The notes: a model not told the origin generated them from the sequence alone. 64,000 nucleotides of DNA from Sphingomonas glacialis (GCF_014653575.1 NZ_BNAQ01000004.1:310001-374000), one strand, 5' to 3'. Positions 8,249 through 17,207 are shown, numbered from the stretch's first letter. A program made the numbers and translations.

Positions 8249-9148
8249 ATGGACATTGCCAAAGCAAACGGGATCGAACTGGCTTGGGAGAGCTTCGGCA
8301 ATACGAACGGTGAGGTTGTCCTCCTGATCGCCGGACTTGGCACCCAGATGATCCGCTGGACCGCCCCGTTCTGCGCCCACCTCGTAGCCCTGGGTTATCG
8401 CGTGGTGCGCTTCGACAACCGGGACGCCGGCTATTCGACGCACCTCGACGCTTACCCGGCCGTGAATTTCGGCGCGCTAGCTGCAGCGCTTGGGGCGGGA
8501 GAACGACCAGAGGTCCCATACACGCTCTACGACATGGCGGCAGACGCGATCGGACTGATGGACGCGCTGGGGATTGCGCAAGCTCACATCGTTGGCCGGT
8601 CCATGGGAGGCATGATCGCTCAAATCATGGCCAGCGAGCACGCTAGTCGCGTCCTATCGCTCACCTCGATTATGTCGAGCACGGGCAACCCAGCGCTCCC
8701 GCAGGCAGCACCAGATGCCATGGCGATGATGATGCAGCCGATGCCCGACCCTTCCTTCGACCGAGCAGGCTTCCTGTCGCGAAGTTCGGCCTTCGCCAGA
8801 CGCATAGCGGGCTCGGGATACCCTTTCGACGAGGAAGCCCACCGTGCGCTGGCTTCGGAAGAACTCAGCCGTGCCTACGATCCCGCCGGAACGGGCCGCC
8901 AGATCGCGGCCGTTGGCGTGACCGGAGATCGGCGCGCTCGGCTGTCGGCTGTTACTGCACCCACGCTGGTCATTCATGGAAATGACGATCCATTGTTCTT
9001 GCCGGACTGCGGCCGGGACACAGCCGCTTCTATTCCGGAGGCCGAACTCTTGCTCATCGCTGGCATGGGACATGACCTTCCTGTTGGTGTGTGGCAGCAG
9101 ATCGCAGGGAAGATCGATAGTGTCGCGCGACGAGCAGCACCCGCATAG
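8249..9148 (+). CDS. Alpha/beta-fold hydrolase
   Basis: 299 residues with an intact catalytic triad: nucleophile Ser118 in IVGRSMGGM, an acidic residue in HGNDDPLF and a C-terminal His in AGMGHDLP. The oxyanion region is LLIAGLGTQM. The general plan is like esterases or lactone/epoxide hydrolases; the substrate is unknown. Codon usage is less GC-biased than in the flanking core genes, and the gene stands alone between gene-poor stretches, so acquisition by transfer is plausible. Confidence 0.85.
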   Translation: MDIAKANGIELAWESFGNTNGEVVLLIAGLGTQMIRWTAPFCAHLVALGYRVVRFDNRDAGYSTHLDAYPAVNFGALAAALGAGERPEVPYTLYDMAADAIGLMDALGIAQAHIVGRSMGGMIAQIMASEHASRVLSLTSIMSSTGNPALPQAAPDAMAMMMQPMPDPSFDRAGFLSRSSAFARRIAGSGYPFDEEAHRALASEELSRAYDPAGTGRQIAAVGVTGDRRARLSAVTAPTLVIHGNDDPLFLPDCGRDTAASIPEAELLLIAGMGHDLPVGVWQQIAGKIDSVARRAAPA

Positions 9149-9366
9149 CGTACCTGACGGCAGCTATCCCGCCCCGGTTCTCCTGAAGCGTTCGACCGCT
9201 AACCATCAGGTTCTTGAAAACGGCATCGGCGGTCCGCCGCGGCAGAGCGCGATCAGGTGACAGCCATTTATCATGCGCGTCCACAAATCTCTGCTAACGG
9301 AGACCTTGTCGTGGGCTGATCGAGAGACCGCCTGCAAGTCCTGAGGCTTTTGAGGTCGTCCGCTAT

Positions 9367-9699
9367 ATGATCCTGTCGCTGCTGTTCGCGCTGCAATCTG
9401 AAACCTCGCCAGTCACGCCTATAGATCCAGATATCGTGGTACTTGCAAACAAGCTGCGCCGTATTGATGTCGATATGAAGCTGAAAAAGCGGGGCGGGAT
9501 AGTGACCCTTGCAAGCTGCCGGGTAACGCGCCCATCGGGCGAAGTAGAACTCGATGCTATTCCGTGTGGTGTTGCGCAGCAATGCATGACCGAGGGGGTG
9601 GTGAGCAGAAGGCAGTTGGTTGCGTGCGTAGAAGATAAGTCAAATCGGAAAATTGACGCTATCGTCGCAGCTCGGCGCGAGGCAGCTACCAAACGTTAA
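9367..9699 (+). CDS. Small, possibly secreted protein of unknown function
   Basis: 110 residues. A short hydrophobic N-terminus (MILSLLFALQ) could be a minimal export signal. The body contains the phrase IDPDIVVLANKLRRIDVDMK and three later cysteines (in ASCRV, IPCGVAQQC and VACVED). DPDIVV-type openings are common in small uncharacterised sphingomonad proteins, but I cannot name a family. The local composition is low in GC (28 of 60 bases G+C in 9601-9660). Start ATG 9367; no strong ribosome binding site is seen. Confidence 0.5.
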   Translation: MILSLLFALQSETSPVTPIDPDIVVLANKLRRIDVDMKLKKRGGIVTLASCRVTRPSGEVELDAIPCGVAQQCMTEGVVSRRQLVACVEDKSNRKIDAIVAARREAATKR

Positions 9700-10084
9700 G
9701 AGGTGTGCATGACCATCAACGTGTCGGCGTTCTCTTGAACCATCCTTTTTTGGGAAAGCCGGCGGCGCTCGACTACGTCAGCTATCCGCATTCGCCTGTC
9801 CAAAAGCGGACAGTCGGCTCACCACCAAACCCAGACATTCATCGCCCCGGTGAAAGCCGGGGTCGATATGTCGCGCGGCGCGCGGCGGACCGCAAATGGT
9901 GCGACCGCGACCTTCGCCTCGGTGGCGGTTTTGGGTGGCGGCAGCGAACGCCGACCGTCGCAGGCGTGCCAGGCTAGCCATCGCGCGCCCCCCGATACCG
10001 GGCTTCCCACCCCACGCCGCTTGCACCAAGCGCCCTGCGGCGTAAGAAGAACCGACACCGTGTGACCCGAAAGCCGCTTATCTC
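9700..10084. repeat. Intergenic stretch with two palindromes, no convincing gene
   Basis: 385 nt between the small orphan gene and chpT. It holds CTGTCC-AAAAGC-GGACAG (9796-9813) and a larger palindrome at 9834-9872 with nested arms GACAT/ATGTC, ATCG/CGAT and CCCCGG/CCGGGG. The core CCCCGG...CCGGGG resembles one arm of the dispersed palindromic repeats elsewhere in the window. Open frames here look non-coding. Confidence 0.5.
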
Positions 10085-10729
10085 ATGACGATGACCTCCG
10101 TCGACTTCGCCAGCCTGCTCTGTTCGCGGCTCTGCCACGATCTGCTGAGCCCGGTGGGTGCGCTCAACAACGGGCTCGAACTGCTCGCCGACGAGCATGA
10201 TCCCGAGATGCGCGCGCGCTGTCTCGAGCTGCTCAGTGAAAGCGCCAAGGCGTCGGCCAACAAGCTCAAATTCTTCCGGCTCGCGTTCGGCGCGGCGGGC
10301 GGCTTTGGCGAGACCGTCGACGCGCGCGAGGCGCGCGCTGCGATCGAGGGGCTGTTCGGCGACGGGCACCGCGTCAAGCTCGGCTGGCTGGTCGAGGATG
10401 CGACGCTGCCCAAGCCTGCGATCAAGGTACTGCTCAACCTCGCGCTGATCGCCGGCGATGCGCTGGTGCGCGGCGGGCAGCTCGATGTCGGAGCCGAGAG
10501 CGTGGACGGCCAGATCGAGATCGTGGTGCGCGCAGCGGGCCCGCGGATCGTGCTCGATGGCGAGATGCGCGCCGCGCTGACCGGGACACAGGGCGATGCC
10601 GTCATCACCCCGCGCGCCGCCGCGGCCTATCTCGTCCATGCGCTCGTCGCCGAGGGTGGGGGCGGCGTGCGGGTATCGGATCCGGGCGATGCGGTGCTGC
10701 TGTTCGGGGCTGCGTTCAAGGCCGGCTGA
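10085..10729 (+). CDS. chpT: Histidine phosphotransferase ChpT
   Basis: 214 residues with the ChpT plan: an N-terminal helical dimerisation/phosphotransfer segment with the conserved SRLCHDLLSPVGALNNGLEL (phospho-accepting His18), followed by a degenerate HATPase-like C-terminal domain lacking nucleotide-binding motifs. In alphaproteobacteria ChpT relays phosphate from the hybrid kinase CckA to CtrA and CpdR. It lies just upstream of cheA in the same direction (106-nt gap), a known arrangement in sphingomonads that links the CtrA pathway with motility genes. Confidence 0.9.
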   Translation: MTMTSVDFASLLCSRLCHDLLSPVGALNNGLELLADEHDPEMRARCLELLSESAKASANKLKFFRLAFGAAGGFGETVDAREARAAIEGLFGDGHRVKLGWLVEDATLPKPAIKVLLNLALIAGDALVRGGQLDVGAESVDGQIEIVVRAAGPRIVLDGEMRAALTGTQGDAVITPRAAAAYLVHALVAEGGGGVRVSDPGDAVLLFGAAFKAG

Positions 10730-10788
10730 CCCCCCGCGACCGCCAAGCCCCGGCGCGGGCGACGCAATTCCGGACGCTATACCCGCCC

Positions 10789-10796
10789 TTAACCAT
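10789..10796 (+). promoter_or_regulatory. Possible CtrA half-site upstream of cheA
   Basis: TTAACCAT, the common half-site form of the alphaproteobacterial CtrA box, lies 40 nt before the cheA start in an otherwise very GC-rich gap. CtrA control of chemotaxis genes is known in related bacteria; for this site it is inference from one 8-mer. Confidence 0.35.
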
Positions 10797-10835
10797 TCTT
10801 CGGCCATGGTCTTCCGTAGCGTTTCGCGGGGACCC

Positions 10836-13127
10836 ATGGACGACCTTTTACAGGAATTTATCGCGGAGACGCGCGAGACGCTCGAGGCACTCTCGGGCGA
10901 GATCGTCGCGTGGGAATCGGCGCCCGGCGACCGTGACCGGCTCGATTCGATCTTTCGCTTCGTCCACACCGTCAAAGGCAGCTGCGGCTTTCTCGACCTG
11001 CCGCGACTCGCGCGGCTGAGCCATGCCGCCGAGGACGTGCTCGCCGCGGTCCGCGCGGGCGAGCGCACCCCCGATACCGCGCTCGTCAACGCTGTGCTCG
11101 CCATCGTCGACCGGATCGGCGAACTGGTCGAGGCGATCGATGCCGGCCATGCCGTCGATGATTCGGGGGAGGATCTGCTCGTCGCCGCGCTCGATTCCGG
11201 CGCGCAGGCCGCCGCCCCGGTGAGCGTGGTGACGCCGAGCCGCGCGCCGAGCCGGAGCGTGCGGCTCAACGTCGACCTGCTCGACCGGATGATGAGCGGC
11301 ATGTCCGACATGGTGCTGGCGCGCAACGAGCTCGCGCGGCGGCTGCGCGACGATGGCGCCGACCCGAGCGTCGAGGCGGCGCTCGAGCGGCTGTCGCTGA
11401 CCGTTGCCGAGATGCGCGACACCGTCACGCGGACGCGGATGCAGAAGATCGATGCGCTGTTCTCGGCGCTGCCGCGGATGGTGCGCGATACCGCGGCCGA
11501 GCTCGGCAAGTCGGTGACGCTGCAGATCGAGGGGAGCGACGTCGAGCTCGACCGCGAGATGATCGAGATGATGCGCGATCCGCTCGTCCACATCATCCGC
11601 AACTCGATCGACCACGGGATCGAGCCGCCCGCGCTCCGCCGGCTGGCGAAGAAGCGCGAGAATGGCTGGCTCAACGTTTCCGCCCGGCAATCGGGCAACC
11701 AGATCATCATCGAGATTTGCGACGATGGGCGCGGGATCGACGTCGATGCGCTGATCGCCAAGATCGCGCAGGAGGGCCGCCGCAGCGAGGCCGAGTTGCG
11801 CGCGCTGAGCCCACAGGCGAAGCTCGACCTGATCTTCGAGCCCGGCCTGTCGACCAAGACGGTCGTCACCGCGATCTCGGGGCGCGGCGTCGGGATGGAC
11901 GTGGTGCGCGCCAATGTCGAACAGATCGGCGGGCGGATCGAACTGTTCAACACGCCGGGGACGGGCCTGCGGATCGCGATCCATGTGCCGCTGACGCTGT
12001 CGATCATGTCGACGATCGGCGTCGGCGTGCGCGACCAGCGCTTTGCGATCTCGCGCCAGGCGATCGAGGAGATCGTCCGCGTCGGGGGGCAGACGATCCG
12101 CATCGACCGGATCGGCGATACGCTGACCGCGACCGTGCGCGACCGGCGGATGCCGCTGATCGATTTGAGCGATATGCTCGGCTTTGCGCCGCTCGACCCG
12201 GCGATGCTCGTCATCGTCAGCGTGTCGGGGGGGAGCTATGCGCTCGCGGTCGACGCGGTGCTCGATCATGAGGAACTGGTCATTAAGCCCGCCGCGCCCG
12301 CAATCATGGCGACGGGGATCTATGCCGGCCAGACGCTGCCCGACAGCGGGCTGCCGATGCTGATGCTCGATTGCGCGGGAATCGCGCACGTCGCCGGGCT
12401 GGTGTTCACGCGCGCGACCGCGGCCGACGAGGACGCCGTGGTCGAGGCCGTGCCGGGGGTGCAGGCCTTGTTGTTCGAGGATCTCGACGGGTGCCGGCGG
12501 ATCGTGCCCTTGTCGGTGATCGACCGCGTCGAACCCGTCGCGACGGGCGCGATCCGCATGTCGGCGGGGCGGTTGCGGCTGTCGGTCGAGGGGGGGATCA
12601 TCCCGCTCGTCGCGCTCGGCGAATGGGCGGCGCTGCCGACGGTCTCGGTGCTGCGGCTGCGCGACGGCGCGACCGAGATCGCCTATGCGATCAAGGAAGC
12701 GCTCGACATCGTCGAATTGCCGAGCGCGATCGTGCCGGCGCATGCGGTCGGGCCGATCGCGGGCGTCGTCGCGATCGACGGCGAGCAGATCGAAGTGCTC
12801 GACCTGTTCTGGATCTTCTCGGCGCACGGCGGCGGCGAGGCCGAGCCCGACGCGCCGTTGTGCCTGCTCGACAGCGCCGAATCGGCGTGGATGACGACCT
12901 TTCTCAAGCCCGTGCTCGAAGCGTCGGGATACCGCGTCACCGATGCGCTTCGCCCGGGCGAAGTGCCGCGCGTGCTGGTGCGGATGGAAAGCGACGCCGC
13001 GCCGTCGGCGAGCCAGATCCCGGTCGTTAGGCTGCGGCGCGAGGCCGAAGGCGCCAGCGACACGATTTTCCGCTACGATCGCCCCGCCGTGCTGGCGGCG
13101 GTCGCGCGCTCGGCAGGAGGCCGCTGA
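10836..13127 (+). CDS. cheA: Chemotaxis sensor kinase CheA with tandem CheW-like domains and a degenerate receiver
   Basis: 763 residues. Domains in order: Hpt (phospho-His44 in FRFVHTVKGSCGF), dimerisation helices, HATPase (N-box HIIRNSIDHGIE, then CDDGRGID and GRGVGMD), a CheW-like domain (~390-520), a second CheW-like stretch (~540-680), and a C-terminal receiver-like tail (from LCLLDSAESAW) without a clear phospho-acceptor Asp. There is no recognisable P2 (CheY-binding) domain between Hpt and dimerisation segments. It phosphorylates CheY and CheB in response to receptors. Start ATG 10836 is chosen because MDDLLQEFIAETRE is the usual Hpt start. It overlaps cheW by 1 nt. Confidence 0.92.
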   Translation: MDDLLQEFIAETRETLEALSGEIVAWESAPGDRDRLDSIFRFVHTVKGSCGFLDLPRLARLSHAAEDVLAAVRAGERTPDTALVNAVLAIVDRIGELVEAIDAGHAVDDSGEDLLVAALDSGAQAAAPVSVVTPSRAPSRSVRLNVDLLDRMMSGMSDMVLARNELARRLRDDGADPSVEAALERLSLTVAEMRDTVTRTRMQKIDALFSALPRMVRDTAAELGKSVTLQIEGSDVELDREMIEMMRDPLVHIIRNSIDHGIEPPALRRLAKKRENGWLNVSARQSGNQIIIEICDDGRGIDVDALIAKIAQEGRRSEAELRALSPQAKLDLIFEPGLSTKTVVTAISGRGVGMDVVRANVEQIGGRIELFNTPGTGLRIAIHVPLTLSIMSTIGVGVRDQRFAISRQAIEEIVRVGGQTIRIDRIGDTLTATVRDRRMPLIDLSDMLGFAPLDPAMLVIVSVSGGSYALAVDAVLDHEELVIKPAAPAIMATGIYAGQTLPDSGLPMLMLDCAGIAHVAGLVFTRATAADEDAVVEAVPGVQALLFEDLDGCRRIVPLSVIDRVEPVATGAIRMSAGRLRLSVEGGIIPLVALGEWAALPTVSVLRLRDGATEIAYAIKEALDIVELPSAIVPAHAVGPIAGVVAIDGEQIEVLDLFWIFSAHGGGEAEPDAPLCLLDSAESAWMTTFLKPVLEASGYRVTDALRPGEVPRVLVRMESDAAPSASQIPVVRLRREAEGASDTIFRYDRPAVLAAVARSAGGR

Positions 13128-13555
13128 TGCCACTCTTCCTGATCGCGCAGATCGCCGGTCGCATCGTCGCGATCGAATCGGACCAGGTCGAATCGGTGGT
13201 CGATATCGGGACGATCATCCCGGTGCCGCGCGCCGACCATCACGTGCGCGGGCTTGCCGCTTTGCGCAGCCGCGTGGTGACCGTAATCGACACGCGTGCC
13301 GCGCTCGGGCTCGAGCCCGGGACGACCGCCGCGACGCGCGCGGTGATCACGATCGTCGAGGGACACCATTATGCGGTGCTGGTCGATGCGCTCGACGATG
13401 TCGCGCCGTTCGAGCTCGCGCCGCTGGCGGCGGGGATCGTGCTCGACAAGGGATGGCTGACCGTCGGGCGCGGGATCATCGAGCGCGACGGCGAGCCGAT
13501 CCTCGCGATCGGCCTGGCGGCGCTCATTCCGCGCGGACTGGCGCTTGCGGCGTGA
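13127..13555 (+). CDS. cheW: Chemotaxis coupling protein CheW
   Basis: 142 residues, one CheW domain: two five-stranded barrels with the FLIAQIAGRIVAIESDQVESV opening region, RGLAALRSRVVTVIDTRAALGL and a central GHHYAVLVDALDDV. It couples chemoreceptors to CheA in the polar array. The start overlaps the cheA stop by 1 nt and has AGGAGG just upstream, indicating coupled translation. Confidence 0.92.
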   Translation: MPLFLIAQIAGRIVAIESDQVESVVDIGTIIPVPRADHHVRGLAALRSRVVTVIDTRAALGLEPGTTAATRAVITIVEGHHYAVLVDALDDVAPFELAPLAAGIVLDKGWLTVGRGIIERDGEPILAIGLAALIPRGLALAA

Positions 13556-13620
13556 GATTAACGGGACGCTTACGCATTTCGGGCAAAGTCCGTCATAGCG
13601 TGCTCTAACAGGGTGAATTC

Positions 13621-13986
13621 ATGAAAACCTGCCTCGTCGTCGACGATTCGAAGGTGATCCGCAAGGTCGCCCGCCACATCCTGGAGACGCTCAACTTTCG
13701 AGTCACCGAAGCCGGCGATGGCCGCGAGGCGCTCGATTCGTGCCTCGCCTGCGCGCCCGACGTCGTGCTGCTCGACTGGAACATGCCGGTGATGAGCGGC
13801 ATGGATTTCCTGCGCGCGCTGCGCGACAGCGCGATCGCGAGCCGCCCCAAGGTGGTGTTCTGCACCACCGAAAACGGTATGGCGCACATCCGCGCCGCGA
13901 TCGAGGCGGGGGCCGACGAATATGTCATGAAGCCGTTCGACCGCGAAACGCTCGAAAGCAAGCTTCAGATTGTCGGCATGGCCTGA
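13621..13986 (+). CDS. cheY: Single-domain response regulator CheY
   Basis: 121 residues, a stand-alone receiver: acidic pair Asp8/Asp9 (VVDDSKVIR), phospho-acceptor Asp52 in VVLLDWNMPVMSG, the conserved Thr in FCTTENG and Lys in YVMKPFD. It has the usual CheY length and carries the output to the flagellar motor. Position between cheW and cheB supports the assignment over other single receivers. A weak AGGGTGAATTC precedes the ATG. Confidence 0.9.
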   Translation: MKTCLVVDDSKVIRKVARHILETLNFRVTEAGDGREALDSCLACAPDVVLLDWNMPVMSGMDFLRALRDSAIASRPKVVFCTTENGMAHIRAAIEAGADEYVMKPFDRETLESKLQIVGMA

Positions 13987-13995
13987 GGGCGCGTG

Positions 13996-15087
13996 ATGCC
14001 CCTGGCTCCCTCCCTCATCGCCGGAAGCGCGGTCGACGACTCGCCACGGGTGCTGATCGTCGATGATTCGGCCGTGGCGCGCGCGGTGATCGCGCGGGCG
14101 CTGGAAGGCGGGCGCTTCATCGTCGCGGGCGCTGTCTCGAACGCCGACGCAGCGCTCGCGTTTCTGCGCGCGACACCGGTCGATGCGGTCGTGCTCGATA
14201 TCGAAATGCCCGGGACCTCGGGGCTGGCGGCACTGCCCGATCTGATCGTCGCGGGGCAGGGGGCCAAGGTGCTGATCGTCTCGTCCGCTGCCGCCGAAGG
14301 CGCTGCCGCGACGATCGAGGCGCTCGCGCTCGGCGCGGCCGACACGCTGATGAAGCCCGGCGTGGGCGATTTCGCGGGGCGGTTCTCGGTTGCGATCGTC
14401 GAGAAGCTGCGCCGCCTGCTCGCGGTCGAAACCCCCGCCGAGACGCCGCTTGGGCTGTCGCCGCGACGCCCCGAATCCGATGGCGCCAGCGCTGCGCTCG
14501 CGACGGGCCAGGGGTTCGACATCGTCGCGATCGGCGCCTCGACCGGCGGGATCCACGCGCTCGCCAGCCTGCTGCGCGAGCTGCCCGTGTCGTTCCCGCT
14601 GCCGATTCTGATTACCCAGCATTTGCCGGGCTCGTTCATGCCGTTCTTTGCAGCCCAGGTCGCGATGATGGCGGACCGACCGTGCGACGTCGCGACCGAT
14701 TCGATGCGGATCCGCCCCGGCCGGACGATCGTCGCGCCGGGCGATGCGCATATGCGCGTCGTCAGCACCGGCGACGGCGCCGCGATCCGGCTGACCAGCG
14801 AGGCCAGCAAGAGCGGCTGCATGCCCTCGGTCGATCCGATGTTCGACAGCGTCGGCGAGGTTTACGGCGCGCGCGCGCTCGGGATCGTGCTGAGCGGCAT
14901 GGGGCGCGACGGGAGCGACGGCGCCCGCCGGCTGGTCGATCGCGGCGGGATCGTTCTTGCGCAGGATCAGGCGAGCTCGGTCGTGTGGGGCATGCCGGGC
15001 GCGATCGCGACGGCCGGGCTCGCCAGCGCGCTGCTGCCGCCGGCCGAGATCGGCCGGATCGTCGCGACGCGGCGACGTCCGGCATGA
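13996..15087 (+). CDS. cheB: Chemotaxis protein-glutamate methylesterase CheB
   Basis: 363 residues from ATG 13996 (a GTG at 13993 is an alternative). The N-terminal receiver has the phospho-acceptor Asp68 in VVLDIEMPGTSG. The C-terminal methylesterase domain (~170-355) has the catalytic Ser in IGASTGGIHAL, His in ITQHLPGSF and Asp in GMGRDGSDGA. It removes methyl groups from chemoreceptor glutamates to reset adaptation. It follows cheY by 9 nt and overlaps cheR by 4 nt (ATGA). Confidence 0.92.
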   Translation: MPLAPSLIAGSAVDDSPRVLIVDDSAVARAVIARALEGGRFIVAGAVSNADAALAFLRATPVDAVVLDIEMPGTSGLAALPDLIVAGQGAKVLIVSSAAAEGAAATIEALALGAADTLMKPGVGDFAGRFSVAIVEKLRRLLAVETPAETPLGLSPRRPESDGASAALATGQGFDIVAIGASTGGIHALASLLRELPVSFPLPILITQHLPGSFMPFFAAQVAMMADRPCDVATDSMRIRPGRTIVAPGDAHMRVVSTGDGAAIRLTSEASKSGCMPSVDPMFDSVGEVYGARALGIVLSGMGRDGSDGARRLVDRGGIVLAQDQASSVVWGMPGAIATAGLASALLPPAEIGRIVATRRRPA

Positions 15088-15944
15088 GCGATGGCAGCGA
15101 CGCGCTGAAGTTCAACCTGCCGTTCGAACGCGCTTCACCTGCGGGCACGATGGGCGTGCTGACCGCGATCCTCGAGTCTCGCACCGGGCAGCAGCTCGGC
15201 GCGAACCGCGCGTGGCGGATCGAGACCGAGCTCACCCCGCTGATGCGCGACCTCGGGCTCGCTTCGCTCGAGGCGCTGGCGGTGGCGGCACAGCGCTCGC
15301 CGACGATTGCCGAGCAGGTCGCCGACGCGCTGCTCAACCAGGAGAGTTCGTTCTTTCGCGACGCCGCGGTGCTCGATCTGGTCGCGAGAGCGCTCGCCGC
15401 GATGCGCGTCGACCATCCCGAACGGCGGCTGCGGATCTGGTCCGCCGGTTGCTCGTTCGGCCAGGAGCCGTTGTCGCTCGCAATGCTGTTTGCCGAACAG
15501 CCGGCGCTCGCCGGGGCTGCGATGCCCGAGATCATCGCCACCGACGTGTCCGAGGCGGCACTCGCGCGGGCGCGCAGCGGGCGCTACTCGCAATTCGAAA
15601 TCCAGCGCGGGTTGCCGATCCGCCGCATGGTCGAATGGTTCGACACCGATGGCACCGACTGGATCGCCAAGCCCGAACTCGTCCGCCGCATCGCGTTTCG
15701 TCGGATGAACCTGGTCGCCGGCGCGCTGCCGTCGGGGCGCTTCGACGTCGTGCTGTGCCGCAACGTCCTGCTATATCTGACCCCCGAGGATCGCCGGCAG
15801 ATCCTCGACCGGTTCGCCACGATCCTGCAGCCCGGCGGCGTGCTCGTGCTGGGTGCGGGCGAGACCACAATCGGCCAGACCGAGGCATTCCAGCCGAGCC
15901 CGACGTATCGCGGCCTCTACGAACGCGACGCATCGAGCGTTTGA
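15084..15944 (+). CDS. cheR: Chemotaxis protein methyltransferase CheR
   Basis: 286 residues with the CheR plan: an N-terminal helical domain (TAILESRTGQQLGANR) and a SAM-binding Rossmann domain with NQESSFFRD, IWSAGCSFGQEPLSLA (glycine-rich SAM loop), DVSEAAL, and DVVLCRNVLLYLTPE. It methylates glutamates on chemoreceptors using S-adenosylmethionine and closes the che operon. The ATG overlaps the cheB stop (ATGA). Confidence 0.92.
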   Translation: MSDGSDALKFNLPFERASPAGTMGVLTAILESRTGQQLGANRAWRIETELTPLMRDLGLASLEALAVAAQRSPTIAEQVADALLNQESSFFRDAAVLDLVARALAAMRVDHPERRLRIWSAGCSFGQEPLSLAMLFAEQPALAGAAMPEIIATDVSEAALARARSGRYSQFEIQRGLPIRRMVEWFDTDGTDWIAKPELVRRIAFRRMNLVAGALPSGRFDVVLCRNVLLYLTPEDRRQILDRFATILQPGGVLVLGAGETTIGQTEAFQPSPTYRGLYERDASSV

Positions 15945-16033
15945 CGAGCTCGGCCACCAGCCGTTGCTGACGGGGTTCCTTGTCGCGCGCGTCCGTGCTT
16001 AAGCTCTGGTTTGGCTTGCGTAGGGACCTCCCC

Positions 16034-16723
16034 ATGACGATCATCGAAACGCCCTCGCCCAATTTCGACGACCGCTCGCTGCCGGTGTCGATGATCGTGC
16101 TGCACTACACCGGCATGCAGACCGGACAGGCGGCGATCGACCGCCTGCGCGACCCGGAAGCGAAGGTCTCGGCGCATTATCTCATCGCCGAGGACGGTCA
16201 GGTGCTGCGCATGGTGCCCGAGGATAAGCGCGCATGGCACGCCGGCAAATCGTGCTGGCGCGGGATCGAGGACGTCAATTCGGCGAGCATCGGGATCGAG
16301 ATCGTCAATCCGGGGCACGAATTCGGCTATCGCCCCTTCCACGAGGAGCAGATCGATGCGCTGATCCCGTTGGTTGCGGGGATCACCGAACGCCACGGGA
16401 TCACGCGCGGCAACGTCGTCGGCCATTCGGACATCGCGCCGGCGCGCAAGCAGGACCCGGGTGAGCTGTTCCCGTGGAACCGGCTCGCCAAGGTGCGCCT
16501 CGCTTTGCCGCGACCGACCAAGAAGCTGCTCGATCCGATGTGGGCCGATGCCGGCTTCCTCGTCGCGCTCGAGCGCTTCGGGTATGACGTGCGGGACAAG
16601 CTCGCCGCGGTCGTCGCGTTCCAGCGGCGCTTCCGCCCCGAACTGATCGACGGCGTGATCGACGGCGAATGCCGCAGCATCCTGCTCGCACTGCTGTTGC
16701 CAAAGCCGCAAGGGGACGACTAA
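16034..16723 (+). CDS. N-acetylmuramoyl-L-alanine amidase (AmiD-type)
   Basis: 229 residues. An amidase_2/PGRP domain shows zinc ligands in IVLHYTGM and VVGHSDIAPARKQDPG; the middle SAHYLIAEDGQV and DVNSASIGIEI are typical. The C-terminal ~70 residues (MWADAGFLVALERFGYD...VVAFQRRFRP) form a peptidoglycan-binding-like helical module. It cleaves the amide between muramic acid and L-Ala, likely in muropeptide recycling. No signal peptide is evident at the chosen start (ATG 16034, after AGGGACC); a longer N-terminus is possible but lacks homologue-like sequence. Confidence 0.88.
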   Translation: MTIIETPSPNFDDRSLPVSMIVLHYTGMQTGQAAIDRLRDPEAKVSAHYLIAEDGQVLRMVPEDKRAWHAGKSCWRGIEDVNSASIGIEIVNPGHEFGYRPFHEEQIDALIPLVAGITERHGITRGNVVGHSDIAPARKQDPGELFPWNRLAKVRLALPRPTKKLLDPMWADAGFLVALERFGYDVRDKLAAVVAFQRRFRPELIDGVIDGECRSILLALLLPKPQGDD

Positions 16724-16733
16724 GGAACGCGCA

Positions 16734-17124
16734 GCCAGAGGGTCGGGCGGCCGCGGGTATCTTTGGATACGCGAGGAAAGTCCGGGCTCCGCGGAACGAC
16801 GGTGCCGGGTAACGCCCGGCGGGGGTGACCCCAGGGACAGTGCCACAGAGAGCAGACCGCCGATGTCCGAGCTTCCCGCAAGGGGAGCGAGGAACAGGCA
16901 AGGGTGAAAGGGTGCGGCAAGAGCGCACCGCGCGACGGGTAACCGAAGCGGCATGGTAAACCCCACCGGGAGCAAGATCGAATAGGGGTGGCACATGGGC
17001 TTCGTTTCAGCTCGTCACCCGGGTTGATTGCTTGAGGCGGCGTGCAAACGTCGTCCTAGAGGAATGGTCGCCTAACCCCGTCGCATGGCGGGGGGGACAG
17101 AACCCGGCTTACAGACCCTCTGGC
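16734..17124 (+). ncRNA. rnpB: RNase P RNA (bacterial type A)
   Basis: The ends pair as P1 (GCCAGAGGGTC with GACCCTCTGGC). The 5' conserved region GAGGAAAGTCCGGGCTCC and the 3' conserved ACAGAACCCGGCTTACAG are the two halves of P4 and its surroundings, diagnostic of RNase P RNA. Internal landmarks AGAGAGCAGACCGCC and AACCGAAGCGGCATGGTAA also fit. The ~390-nt length is normal. It is the catalytic subunit that matures tRNA 5' ends. It begins 10 nt after the amidase stop. Confidence 0.95.
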
Positions 17125-17207
17125 GCTTTTTCGTTTTCGACGCTTTTCATGGGCGTTTCACAAAAGCGTCATGGCGCTATCGCACCGCGATGCTTAGATG
17201 GCCCGCT

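Noticed and set aside
9705..9977. Possible small gene on the plus strand between 9.7 and 10.0 kb
   Set aside because: The frame runs through two palindromes, has no ribosome binding site and no codon bias.
9974..12214. Long minus-strand open frame opposite chpT and cheA
   Set aside because: Ser/Arg-rich low-information protein without any domain; it is the antisense shadow of the codon-biased chpT/cheA genes.
17085..17207. Longer N-terminus for the J-domain protein starting at 17085
   Set aside because: It would overlap the 3' end of RNase P RNA, and the extra residues look random.
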